From positions 372,001 to 436,000 of the forward strand of contig WPDH01000027.1 in NCBI GenBank assembly GCA_019137255.1: DNA of 64,000 bases, written 5' to 3'. The position numbers and the translations under genes were made by a program. The stretch comes from Corinectria fuckeliana (taxonomy: Eukaryota > Ascomycota > Sordariomycetes > Hypocreales > Nectriaceae). Every line of letters begins with the position of its first letter. Position 1 is the stretch's first letter. The notes beneath the pieces are model-generated. The model was not told the DNA's origin and did not search any database. It worked only from the letters and a program-made list of their open reading frames with translations. Shown one piece after another: positions 33,014 through 44,081 of this stretch.

Positions 33014-36000
33014 GGTGCGCGACGGCGTGGCTGGGGCGCTATTGAGAATGCGAAAGGTGAGCGGCCGGGGCTACGGGTGCTGGCCCGAGAGTCGGGTGCG
33101 CGGTGTCTGGATGGTTGCAGCCGTAGACGGGTGCGATTAGGAAATGTTTCGAATGATGGCGAAAGTTGAGTCGTGGGTTGTTGGCGGTGGCGCGCAACTG
33201 CTACGGCATCGCATCCGCGTGCGTGGGGGGGAGGACAGGATGGCTGCAGCAGCACGATAGATGCACGTCAAGCACCAGGCGACAGGCTCGAGAGGACCGG
33301 GCGGGTGGTAAAAATGAGGGCGAGGTCGCGCGACTTTATGGTAGAGACAGAGAGACAAAAGGCGAGCTGTAGGGAGAATACGAGGATGGGAGGATGGGAA
33401 GCTGGGGGAGAGTGTGATAAGCGGAAGAGAGACAATGCAATGGATGCGTGTATCGTGCGTGTGTGCGTGTGGTGTGCGTGCGTGTGGGTGGTGGGTGCTT
33501 AACTCAGTGCTAATTAGGGAGCCTAAGGGTACTAGACTAGGTACCTAGGTACTGAGCTTTCTGGGCTGCGTGGGAGCTACGCGCGACGCGACCTTTCTGT
33601 CTGGACGGAGTATGAAGACGTGAAGCATGGATGGAGCCCACTTTCACTTTGAACCAGGCTTCGAGTCCAGAGGTGTCAGTGGAGGAGGCTATTCGTAGAT
33701 ACTAGTAGGTATCTAGATACCTAGGTAGGTAGGTAGCGCCTGGAATTGGCGCCACTTTCACCACACCCCAGCAACCCAGCCAGCGAACGACTGGACCCAG
33801 CGAACAACACACTGGAACAGCTCCCCATGGTCAATTTACTTGGATGATTGAGTGGGACCCCGCCAATGCGTGCTAGAATTGGATAGCTAAATACACCTTT
33901 TACTTACAATAACTACTAATTTACTAGTAGTATCCGTAGTAGGTACTAAGATACTAGTACTCGGTATTAGGATCCATCCATGATCAAACAATACTAGTAC
34001 ACTACAACACGACGTCTACAACGCCATGCTGAAAACTTGCGACATAGATACTCGTACACCCACCACCTGTAAATTACCCTAGTCTTTCTTCAGTATCTAC
34101 AAAGGTATGGCAGAGCTTGGAGGCCTACTTATCGATAGTGATCTATAAACTTCCCAGGAATCGACAGAAACGCTTGGGGCTCTTGCGATACGTGTCCCAC
34201 CGCCGCTCACGCTGTTCGTGCCATGCCCTGGCCAGTGATGTATCTGTAATTTTTAATATATATAAAGTCGAAAGAAACGCGGGCCATCTGCTGAAGAGAG
34301 AAAGAAAAGCCTCCCAAAAAAAGGCCTGCGTTTCTGGGGTCGGCCGCGGATCCGTGTTGCGCTATGCCCATCGGCCCCGATGATCTCCTCATCTCTCCGT
34401 CTCCTCGTCTCGTCAACTTCTGTATGACGTCCTGCCGCGGATGACACCGCAGACTCGACGGCATGGTAGATTCTGGCCGTGGAACAGGCGGTTATCTGCC
34501 GCATATGTAGGTATCCTAGATGAAGATGAGCAACGCTGTGTATTGTTCAGATAGATCCGACTCTTCTGTCCGATCCTCCAACTCATGATCGTAGCCCCTT
34601 GCGACTCGTCTGCTACCGCTACCGCCATGAAGCTTCGAATCCCTCTCGAACCACTTCACGCTCGTGAGATTGAGATAGCAAACGGCCCGGACAGCCACAT
34701 CTGTCCAATGCTCTATACATGGACTCTTGAGAGGGCGAATCCCCTCCCCCCTATCCGACATTCGGACACACATGCGTCGTGGTATTTACGGTGATACTCG
34801 GCCGTTCCATCACAGCCGTTGATGTACGACTCGGGGCTGTTTGCCTCATTTCACCACCGGGCGACACAGCACACGGCGCGCAACACACAGCGCACCATGC
34901 TCGGGGCTGTGAATCCGTCCTGGAACATGTCCGCGGTTTCGCCCTGGGAGATTTAGGAAGCACCCCGTAGCACAGCGCTGGGCGTATCGTTTGTCCACGA
35001 TCGCATCAGTTTCCTGTCCCATAATATGGAGCCGCAATTGTTCGTGAGTCTCGGCTAGACGGGCTTCCCGATGAACGGTGGTAGAATATGAATGCGTTTG
35101 CCCTACCCTACCCTAAGTATTCGTACATTGATTGGTTTGATCTCTCTCCCAACCTGGAACTGATGCCCTCCGTACTAAGAGAAAGCATATACTTGCCTCC
35201 GTATCCTCCTCCCACGAATCCTCCTTCCACGACTCCTCCTTCCACCTGCGCTTCTCACACGACCCGACACCCGACACCCGACACCTGACACTCTACACTT
35301 AGAGACGTAGCCTTCCCTCGTTCCATCTCGTTCCTCCATCCTGACCTGGTTCCTCAATATTCGCTCGTTCGGAAAGATCATTAAACGAGAACCGAAGCTA
35401 TCAAGTGTAAGTCGTTCAGTCTACTTCTTACTCAGTAGCTGTGTCCTTCCCTAACATTCCCCTACACTCCTTACTGGCACACAGCCACCCAGAAGCCCGC
35501 TTCTCCGATGGAGTTGCTCTTTGGCCTGCAATTCCATCGCATTCAAAGACCAGCTAGTCAGTCAATCAGTCAACTGCGGATCGTTCATGTTGTTGATTCA
35601 CTTGCCAGCTGGTTCGGACTGTCTGGCAGCTGTCAACTCTGTGGGCGGCTCCCAACAATTGCGAAGCAGCTGGCAGAGATGATGTCTGCACCAGCACACT
35701 CGCACTCTCGCTCCCTTTTTCTTCCTTCCATCATTGATTCACTGCCATTCGAAACAACAGAAAAAAAATTCGCGTTGTTTATCCTTTCACCGGCTACCTC
35801 TAGGCACAATCACTCCCACCGCGTTGTTTATCTTCTCCTCTCTACGCACACTTTCTCGCATCCGCCATCTTGCATCTCGCAACTTCCTTCCCACATCGTC
35901 TCTCGTTTTCAACTCGCCTTCGTCGTTCGCAATCTGATCCGTTTGCTTTCTTAGCAAAGCCTTTGTAACCAACTCAGGTACATGCCGCCTACACTCCCCC

Positions 36001-36251
36001 CTGATTGCCTTCTGTTCCTCTCATCCTCCCTCTGCACGACCTCTCACGGTGCAACCTCCCACCCGTGAGGCAAAGCTTTGCTTCCCTTGATACCTCCCGG
36101 TTTGGCAGCGATAGAATATATCTAACTCCCGTGGTAGACACACTCGTTTAAGCCTCTGCGCAGTTACTATTTCTGATCCAAGTAGGACACCCGCTCCTTT
36201 TTACCGTTCGTGTGTGTGTATGCTGACGGCCTGGCATTAGTGGCAACCATC
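33014..36251. other. Long divergent intergenic region
   Basis: At 3.2 kb this is one of the two longest gene-free stretches. It contains the promoters of the Pds5 gene and the surface protein gene. A perfect 18-bp palindrome is at 33706-33723, and TAGG/GGTACC repeats cluster at 33530-33740 and 33900-33975. From about 35700 to 36000 the plus strand is pyrimidine-rich, consistent with the 5' leader of the gene at 36252. No protein or tRNA gene is supported; a non-coding transcript cannot be excluded. Confidence 0.5.
33706..33723. repeat. Perfect 18-bp palindrome TAGGTATCTAGATACCTA
   Basis: Each half is the exact reverse complement of the other. It is followed directly by GGTAGGTAGGTAG and belongs to the intergenic TAGG/CCTA repeat family seen across the window. 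Confidence 0.9.
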
Positions 36252-37677
36252 ATGGATACCGAAAAGGCGGCCGAAACCCAAGGAGACCAGCGAGTTTCTC
36301 GATTCCAGAAGCTAAAGGCTACTCTTACACCCAAGAAGCTTCTTGTCGGTTTCATTTGCCTTGTCTGTATGCTCGCCGTCATGTTTGGCATCGGCATCCT
36401 CTCTGCTCAATATGGTGGGCTCCATCTTTCCACTTCAACTGCTCGTTGCTAACTCGGAGCCACAGTAGAGTCAGACACTCCCTCGGATGGCGAAGTCGTC
36501 ATGGTCGAGAAGACTGGCCATCACACGTCCCATGGTCTTGTTCGTCGCCAGGACGATCATAACGATGGTGTCCCCATCCCTATTTCGTGAGCCTGTCTTG
36601 CTACCCCTTTGCCCTGACTTTCCCCTGACCGTTCGCAGGACTCAAACCGCTCTCACCACTCTCTACAGCATCAGCCGCGCTCCCGAGGTGACAACCGAGA
36701 CTGCGACCGTCACTGGAACTACCTACATCACGGTCGTAGGTGCGCCCAAGATCTCTACCGTGACCTCGGTCACCACTGTCGAGAGCTCCTCCGAGGTCTG
36801 TAGCATGGAGGTTGTCACGATGACCAAGAGCGTCACTGTCACCGTCATTCCAACTTCATCCTCTCCTGGAGATGCGACCGTGACCGGCAACCCCTCTACT
36901 TTGACCGAGGTCCGCACTGACATCTCCATCTCGAGCGGACTGCCAGATGCCACCGTTTCTGGGAACCCTGGCACCTTGACTGATGTGAAGACGGACTGGT
37001 CCATCTCCAGCGGACTACCTGATGCCACCATCTCCGGAAGTGCTGCTACCGTGACGAACGTCCAGACCGACTTCTCCATCAGCAGTGGTCTTCCCGACGC
37101 CACCATCTCTGGCAATCCTTCAACTGTTACCGAGATCCAGAACAGCTACTCCGTCACTGGCAGCACCGGCAGCACTAGCAGCACCAACAGCATCCACACG
37201 GTCATCGTTATCACCGACTTGTATCCTCCAGAGATTACCTTGAGCACCGTCACCGAGATTGCCACCGTCCAAAGGACCATAGTGGTCCAGGAGCCATCCG
37301 TCGTCGTCGTCGTCACTGTTTCAGAGATCCATTCCAGCTTTTCCACCTCCGACAGCGCCACCTCCAAGGCCGCTGGCGAGGCCATCACCGCCGTCTCGCC
37401 AACCAGCACCTTTACCAAGTACGTCACCAAGACGAGCGGCGAGCCTCTCGTCTCTACCACCACCGTCCAGGTGTCTCAACCCCCCTATCCTACCGCGAAC
37501 AACACCATCGCGACCGGTCCCTCTGGCACCGTCACTACTGTCCCCCCTACGACCCCTGTTGTCGTCGTCATCTCTGGCGGCTCCAAGAAGCCAGAGCCTC
37601 GTGGTTGGGGCGGAAACGGCACTTCCAACCTTGGCTGCGCCATCATGCTGATCGCGACCGTCATGTTCATGCTCTAA
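36252..37677 (+). CDS. Ser/Thr-rich surface protein with tandem 25-residue repeats
   Basis: Three exons: 36252-36414, 36466-36586 and 36639-37677; 440 residues. I do not recognise a named family. Seen: a charged N-terminus, a single hydrophobic segment at residues 29-51 (LVGFICLVCMLAVMFGIGIL) that fits a type II signal anchor, a short hydrophilic segment, and a long Ser/Thr/Val-rich region likely to be O-glycosylated. Four copies of a 25-residue unit (DNA period exactly 75 bp from 36871, 36946, 37021 and 37096) carry the shared core SGLPDATxSGNPxTxT. The protein ends with NGTSN and a hydrophobic tail (LGCAIMLIATVMFML), which looks like a GPI-attachment signal. Having both an internal anchor and a GPI-like tail is unusual. 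Inferred place: plasma membrane or cell wall, perhaps as an adhesin-like or sensor protein. Confidence 0.75.
36871..37170 (+). repeat. Four in-frame 75-bp tandem repeats
   Basis: Copies start at 36871, 36946, 37021 and 37096, each exactly 75 bp apart and in frame with the surface protein. The copies differ at several positions, so they are not a very recent expansion. Such repeats can change number by recombination in fungal wall proteins. Confidence 0.9.
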
Positions 37678-38259
37678 GAGGTTCAAAATACCTGCAAACC
37701 CTTGTGTCGGGATGATGGGACGTAACCCGAGAGAGAGTAGGGTTCAGCTTGGGATTTTTTTGAGTCTCGATTAATTTGGCATGGGCAAACAAACTGGAAA
37801 TCAAAGTCAATGGGTCTATTTTTTGGGGTCGTTGACCGCCGTCTACCTAGATAATAAGTTGAGATGAGAAGCTAGGTAGATTTCAGAATCCAGTGGCGCC
37901 ATAATGTCGTGTTTATGTAGACCTATAAGATCCATGATTGTGACTCTAATTTTGTGAGCAGCTGTCTGGAATCTCCAAATTGAGGAGATCCTTTGACAAA
38001 AACTGCAAGCCTAAAACGTGATGCCTATCCTTTCCAAACCTGTCGACCTAACGCCTCGCCCATTCCTTAAAACACTCTCCGCGGACGCCATCTCCCATCT
38101 TCACCCCAATTGTTTCTCTTCCGACAACCTCGCCCAGCAACCAGGAAATAGGAGGTAAGAAGTTTATTATCTGAACAACAGTCCTCCGGCCAAGGTGTGA
38201 TGCCCCCTCCTTGACTTGGCCAGCGTTCCCGTGGGGTATGGAGTCGGGCGTGGGAGGCC
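37678..38259. other. Convergent 3' intergenic region
   Basis: This 0.6-kb spacer lies between the stop of the surface protein gene and the stop of the guanylyltransferase gene. It should contain both terminators. No further feature is recognised. Confidence 0.5.
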
Positions 38260-39548
38260 CTAACGGGACCGTCTCTCTTGATCCTCGCGGGCCTGACGAG
38301 CCTTCCAGTTATCGCGGATTCGGCCGGCCGCCTTGTGAAGATCTTTCTCCGAAACACGGTCGTTGATGCTCTCGAGCACGCTCACGATGGTGCTCTTGTG
38401 GTTTGCCTCGCTCTTGTCGTCTCTGAAACGGACGATACGCCAGCGGCCCTGGTCGTCCAGATTGCACTCCACGATGCGGTCGTCCAAGGGATCGTTGAGG
38501 CCCTTCAGAGTCTCCCACTCCTCCTCGGTCATGTACACCTCGTGGAAGGGCTCATACCGGTCCGGGCCGCTGTCTCCCGTAAAGACGTATAGCTCAGCCT
38601 TGGGGACGCTGTCGTAGTCGACGAAAGGGTCCGTCACGCCCTCGCGCCTCTCCCACTCGTCGGGCATGACCGTGGGGAACGTGAGGCGCAGCCGACAATC
38701 CACCGTGTTTTCCTCGGGAGGCTTCCACTTGAGGATGTGAGGGTCTGTGCCGTGCTTGTAAGGCGTGTTGCGGCAGGTGAAAATAAGGCCGTCGTTGCCG
38801 TGCTTCAGGCTTGGCAGGACTTGCTTGAACATCATCTCGATGCCGTAGCCTAGCTGGAATGGTTTCATCTCCACGTAGAAAGGCTGGAACTTGAGCTCGT
38901 CGGGGAACTCCTTGAACAGCTTCATATACGGCACGTAAAGGCGCTCCTTGAAGTACGCCAACCGCTTGTCCAGTGTTCGATCCATGAGGTTGTTGCCGTC
39001 CATGACGAGGCAGTCGAAGACGAGAAACCGAGGTTCCTTCTTGCCATTGGGTAGGCTATCCCAAACGAGCTCGCCATCGACCACGGTTGCAGCATGGAAT
39101 GATTCGTGGTCGTTCATGAGAGGGAAGTGCAGGTTCCTGTTGCCGATAAACCAGTAGTCGTTCTTGCGATCGATCAGGTAGTGCGCCTCTCCACCGCTCT
39201 CGTCGGCCGTCGCATAGAGAAGATATCGAATACCGTCGGACTTCTCGCAAACGTAGTAGCTAAGAAGTCGGCAGTCAGCAGCAGTTCGGGGACCAGGCAA
39301 TCCTCGCGTCGGGGGGGGGGGGGGGGGGGTTTCCTNNGGGGGGGGGGGGGGGGGGAGGGTTACTCCTGTTTGGTCATCTCGTCTAGGTGCTGACGAGAAA
39401 AGCTCACTGGCTGTGCGCCCGGGAAGCTGGTCTGGTGTCTACCCAACAGCTCTGCTACCTCCTTGCGCATCGAGTACAGAAGCTGTCCCTCAGCCTTGAT
39501 GCCAGGCTCGGAAATGGAGGTGATCGGGCCATCATAAGGCTGATCCAT
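38260..39548 (-). CDS. ceg1: mRNA-capping guanylyltransferase, Ceg1 type
   Basis: Two minus-strand exons, 39548-39364 and 39259-38260; 394 residues, normal for the single-domain fungal enzyme. The splice joins GA to C so that the product reads TKQDYYVCEKSDGIRYLLY, restoring nucleotidyltransferase motif I with the GMP-accepting Lys at residue 68 (KSDG). Other motifs seen: motif III region RFLVFDCLVMDG, motif IV DGLIFTC, motif V ILKWKPPEENTVD, and motif VI RFRDDKSEANH. The enzyme transfers GMP from GTP to the 5' diphosphate end of nascent RNA in the nucleus, working with the RNA triphosphatase on RNA polymerase II. The intron contains poly-C (poly-G on the plus strand) and two unknown bases, so its length is not certain, but both splice sites and a CTGCTGAC branch site lie outside the gap. 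Confidence 0.92.
39311..39355. repeat. Poly-G tract with assembly gap inside an intron
   Basis: Nineteen guanines, the island TTTCCT, two unknown bases and then 18 guanines. It lies wholly inside the guanylyltransferase intron, so the transcript carries poly-C there. It has the same structure as the poly-C tracts near 13366 and 21923. Confidence 0.95.
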
Positions 39549-40333
39549 GGTGATTCGATCGACTGGGAAACTGGCGCGTCTCGCTCAGTCGAAGGGGGGA
39601 CGCGCGTGGTGGAATCAATGAATCATCTAATAAGATACGGGCCAGGAGCCGTTAGATGAACCCGAAGGCATAGTGCGATGGAGTTTCTTTGAGAGGTTTG
39701 AAAGTTTGCACATTGAGGTTGCGACAAACGTGTTTGTCGCGACGAGGCGCTGTCCCTTATCGATAAGCGCGTTGACGCCGCATTGCTAAGGCATCGCCCT
39801 GGACCTAACCCGCAACGAGGAGGAATTCGCTGCATAGATATCTAAATACTAGTATCTGGCAGTCTATCTTGGGGTATAGAATAATATCAAATAAAATAAC
39901 ATGTAACATATTAAGACTCAAGACTAGTTGCTGAAATACTGCAGCACCTAACCAAAGAGAACCATTCACATGTACATATTTGTCACAACAACTACAAGAG
40001 TGACTTCAAGATAACACACATGAGCCCCTGCATTCTCACCGATCTGATCCAAGTATGCAATATAGGGGACGCAAATCGACAGACTCCTCATTCTCTTGTT
40101 GAAAGAAATTTGGAGCCCTTAGTAACTATTATGAGTCTCTATCAAAGCTGAAGTGGCGGAGCATCAGCATTGCTCCATTCAATGCCAAAGACTCCCTCTT
40201 TCAGAAGCAACATCCTTGGGAACGCCACTGTTGAAGACAACCGCCAGCTCTGTGAATTAATGTAGTCTACCTTTTTCTCCCCTTGTCCTTTCGCGAAAGC
40301 CAGCCACGCTCTTCAGTACTCAAAGCAGGCATC
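39549..40333. other. Guanylyltransferase promoter and Snx41 3' flank
   Basis: A 0.8-kb spacer. The part near 39840-39930 is A/T-rich. The stretch next to 39549 should contain the guanylyltransferase promoter. No additional gene is seen. Confidence 0.5.
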
Positions 40334-42464
40334 TCATGCCTCATCAATCTTTTCAACCTCGGCCCGAGCTTCCTCCCATTGCAGCTTGCTCTTCTTCGCC
40401 CACTCGATTTGGCTCTGTGCATAAGCAAGCTATCATACGTTAGTCCGACGAGGCAAAGAGTGCGGGTCTGATCAGGCTTACCATGTATCGGCGCAAATCT
40501 TCCTCTTTGTCCTTCTGAAACCTCTTCAGATCTTTCAAGACGCTCGTGCTTGCATCCTTGACATCGCGCTCAGCCGCCACCTGAGCTTGCTCCAGCTGTC
40601 CAATACTTTCTCTTGTTTTCCCAATTGTGTCTCGCCGGGTACGTTCAGGGTCCACGTCTACAACGCCCTGCACAGCATGGCGAATAGGGCCGAAAATCTT
40701 GTTGGTTATCGAGTTTCCACTCGGCATTTTCTTATGTGATGGCACGCTCGTGCTCCTCTCCGGAAGCCCTTGGCTAGCTGACGGTGCCGAAGTAGGGAAG
40801 TCGCCGTGAGTTGGAGGGAAATCAGAGTCGATAGACTCAGTATCCTCGTTGCCGCCGTCGCGTCTGTACTGGGAAGCGGGCTCCCTCAGGCTCGTCGATC
40901 TCTTGGGTGGCGGAGAGATCTGTTGACTTCCCGATAGATACGTTTCGATTCGCCTGGCCTCCGCCTCACTGCGTTCCAGCTGGTCGAGAGTCGCTCTCTT
41001 TTTGTTCAGTTCCTCGGTTGTCAAGTCCTGCTGCACACGTTTGAGAACCCTGTATCTGAGTACACTGCGGACGACACCAGCGAACTGCGCGTTCTCTCGC
41101 ATCGGTTCGGCGAAGCTTGCCCCAAGAGACCCTGATAGTTCTTCGGTTGCAATGTACGACAAGTCTGCAGCTTGGCCAACTCGCTCGATTGCCGGACCGA
41201 GCGACGGGGCTTGCTCTGACACGGCGAAGGCGTTGTATACGGATCCCAGCTCGCAGAGGTCGGCTGCTAAAGACGACAAGTGATTAAGAGTCCGACGGTT
41301 GACCTTTTCCATTGGACCCGTCAGGAGCAGCTCCATCTCCTTGATGGAAGCCTCATAAGAAACGAAGTATGGGTCTAGCTCTTGCTCACTCAGATTATGT
41401 GAGTCGGGGGGGAATCGACCAAAGGCGTGAGGACCTCCCTGGATTACCCCTGAGCTAGTATCGTGGTTCGCGCCGGCAACTGTCTTGAGCTTTGCCGACA
41501 CTGGTGGGACTGGAAGATAGTTGTGGGCAGGGGTGGGGTTTGCTGTGTCCAAAGGCGGTGCCTTGAGCACGGATTTCGGGATCGAAGCAACTGGATGGGA
41601 ATGAAGAACCTCACTCTATCGTCGAGTCAGCATACACTATGTTCAATTTAGGGAACAAAACCTACCCAGCTGGCGTTGGGATCGAGAAATCTCCACCATA
41701 CCCCGTCTGTTCTGACGGTATCCATCCGGCGACAACGGTTCAGGAAGACAGCTAGCATACGCTTTCGCAGATCAATAATCTGCTGGTCTTGCTTTGCATT
41801 TGTCGGGTTTGCGGCATAGTCGGCCATGGTATGCTTCTCCGGGATGGGTGGGATGACGAGGGTGGGATGGAGGCGAGTCAGAGCATCGCGCAAAGAAGAG
41901 AATTCGGAGTATCGGCGTCGCACTTCGAGGTCCTTTTCTCTCACGTTAACATAAGGCTTTTGGATACGATGCATAAGGTCATGCATACCCCGGTCCGGAT
42001 GGTGTACACGATGTACCTGCCCCCGCTCTCGAGGCTCTTGCCAGCGTCAGTAATGACGATAGGTAATTCGGGGTTTTCGTAGAGGATCTGCTCGATTCGG
42101 CTATCGTAGCCACCCGGCCTGCGCCGAAGGCCTCCGTCGTCTCTTAAGGCTAGATCCGTGTCGATGACGGCAGGAGCAACGGTGTGGCCAAACTGCGGCT
42201 CGCCATCGTCGCTACCAGAAGTGGGAGTGTGGGGAGGCTCGAAGGAGCGGTCTATGGATGCGCGAAAAGAATCAGCAGTGTCCCAGCCAGAGCCGTCGAG
42301 GAGTGCTTGAGGGCATCATGCTGAATGGGGATATCGCGGGATGGAGGAGCAGTGAGGGACTCACGGTCACGCGCCGTCGGGGATGTCGGGTTTGCGGAGG
42401 AGGTTTGCGAGTCGCGGCGGTCAAAGCTGGTCCCGTACGGGTTGTTGTCTTCGTCGTTCCACAT
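40334..42464 (-). CDS. snx41: Sorting nexin Snx41 (PX-BAR protein)
   Basis: Five minus-strand exons: 42464-42365, 42251-41989, 41932-41666, 41615-40482 and 40429-40334; 619 residues with consistent phases. Seen: N-terminal MWNDEDNNPYGTSFDRRDS, typical of Snx41/Atg20 in filamentous ascomycetes, then a PX domain at about residues 85-205 with the phosphoinositide-binding stretch RRRYSEFSSLRDALTRLHP and IPPIPEKHTMADYAANP, followed by RMLAVFLNRC. The C-terminal half is a long helical BAR-like region interrupted by a Ser/Pro-rich insert at about residues 420-505. Family role: endosome-to-Golgi retrieval and selective autophagy or pexophagy, as a heterodimer with Snx4 on PI3P membranes. The last exon (31 codons) closes the terminal helix. 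In yeast, Snx41 and Atg20 are separate; fungi of this group have one combined gene. Confidence 0.9.
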
Positions 42465-44081
42465 GGTGATGGTGATGGTGGTATGTGAGGTTGTGGGCAA
42501 TTGCAGCAGTGTTAAGCTGGGGCCTGGTTGGAGAGGCCGTGGTGGAGATGGAGCTTTAGTGATACCAAGGGACGAGGGTACGTAGTAGTGGCTGGTGGGA
42601 GGCGTCTCGAGAGGGAGGGGCAGAAGCAGTTGGCATAGGAATCAGGGAGACGGTTCAGAGCGCTGTCGCCATTCCGGGAGCTTCAGAGGGTGGCAGAAAC
42701 GGAAACGAAGTCGACGGTAGAGTGCGTTGCGAGCGCGGGCGGTGTCGGCGGATGAGTTGACGTTTGAACGGGGCTGGATGGGCCTGGCTGGCGGATGTGA
42801 AGTGGCCGTGCGAAGTAAGGGTCCGGCGCAAGCAAAGCTCCGGAAGGGGTACCTTACTTAGGAAGCCTGCGGAATGGAAACGATGATGACGCATGAAAGC
42901 CGCTAAAGTAAGGTTAGGTACGTACCGCGATGGATGTCACGGGACCCCATACTAGAGTAGCACTACATACTACATACTTAGTATGTATAAGTCAACTTAG
43001 TTTCGTGATTCAATTTCATTATCATGACCGGCAAGCTGGCACGGCGAGTCAGGAGCTCAATAACTAGGGTCTGAACAATTTCGAATCGACCAAACCCAAG
43101 GTCAATGTACCATACAATGCCCATCAGGAAGCGAAATGGCCTAGAAGCTAAAGCGACTGTGTACCTAAGGTAGTAGGCATAGGCTGAGAGAGTAGAATGC
43201 GTGCCTCCCTTACTACTATACTAGGTAGGCACCAACTAAACATCGTCCCGCGGCACTTCAATCCACGAGGCGACCCCGGTAAAGAAACAGTGTTTTCCAT
43301 CACAGAGTTGTCCCCTAGAAATGTGCTTGGAAATGTGCTGCGTGCCACACTCAAAACTGGGTTCTTAACCAAAAGATGATGCGAAGTACATCTATGTATT
43401 GAGGTCATAAGAGTTGCAACAATCTCGAGCTTCGACTACTGAGCTATACATCGCGTCCTAGAGCCATGAATTTTGATATTCTGCCTCTGCTTAGTTAGGT
43501 ACCTACTTGTCTACCTATCTACCATATGACAGGTAGCACCTTGCCTGGTCACTACTATGGCCTAACTGATAGTCAAATTGATTGTTGTATGAATTCGCTC
43601 TTGCAACAAGCATCAATCCGCAATATTCGGCTGGTCCCGATGTTCCCACGCACTACCCTCATTGTATCATATATGACAATTGTCTCGTCCTTGATGGATT
43701 GCTTGAGGTGGAAGTGGACCATTGGTACTATCGTCGCTCATCTCGCTGGAAACTAGACACCTATGCGTGTGCGAACATTAGTACGAAGTCTCAAACTTCC
43801 CCGAGCTGCCATACCTGCTTTCCCAGTCCATTCTGCGAATCTCGCGACCACGATGGCCTCGCGCCCGTGAGCGATGCCTCCTTGAGATATCGAATTGCTG
43901 CCGACGTTGTGCAGTCAAGTTGAACACGAGTCGGCCTAGCCACCGTAGTGGAGCAAGGAAGCTCCCGTTCCCTCCCTCACTCTGTCGCTCTCGTGCTGCT
44001 TTTCTCTGTCTCGATACGCTCGGTGACTGGTGGTGTCTCTTCGAGCGTTAGACCCGTGCGACACCACGGGCTAGACATACC
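42465..44081. other. Snx41 promoter and upstream spacer
   Basis: A 1.6-kb region with the Snx41 promoter next to 42465 and the 3' flank of the membrane protein gene next to 44081. GGTACC/TAGG elements appear near 42900, 43166 and 43495-43530. Open frames of 60-115 codons show no recognisable domain. Confidence 0.5.

Noticed and set aside
34615..34660. Possible tRNA B-box-like GCTTCGAATCC
   Set aside because: No matching A box, anticodon arm or acceptor stem could be built around it.
43582..43923. Open frame of 113 codons between the Snx41 and membrane protein genes
   Set aside because: There is no domain, no intron structure and no supporting codon bias.
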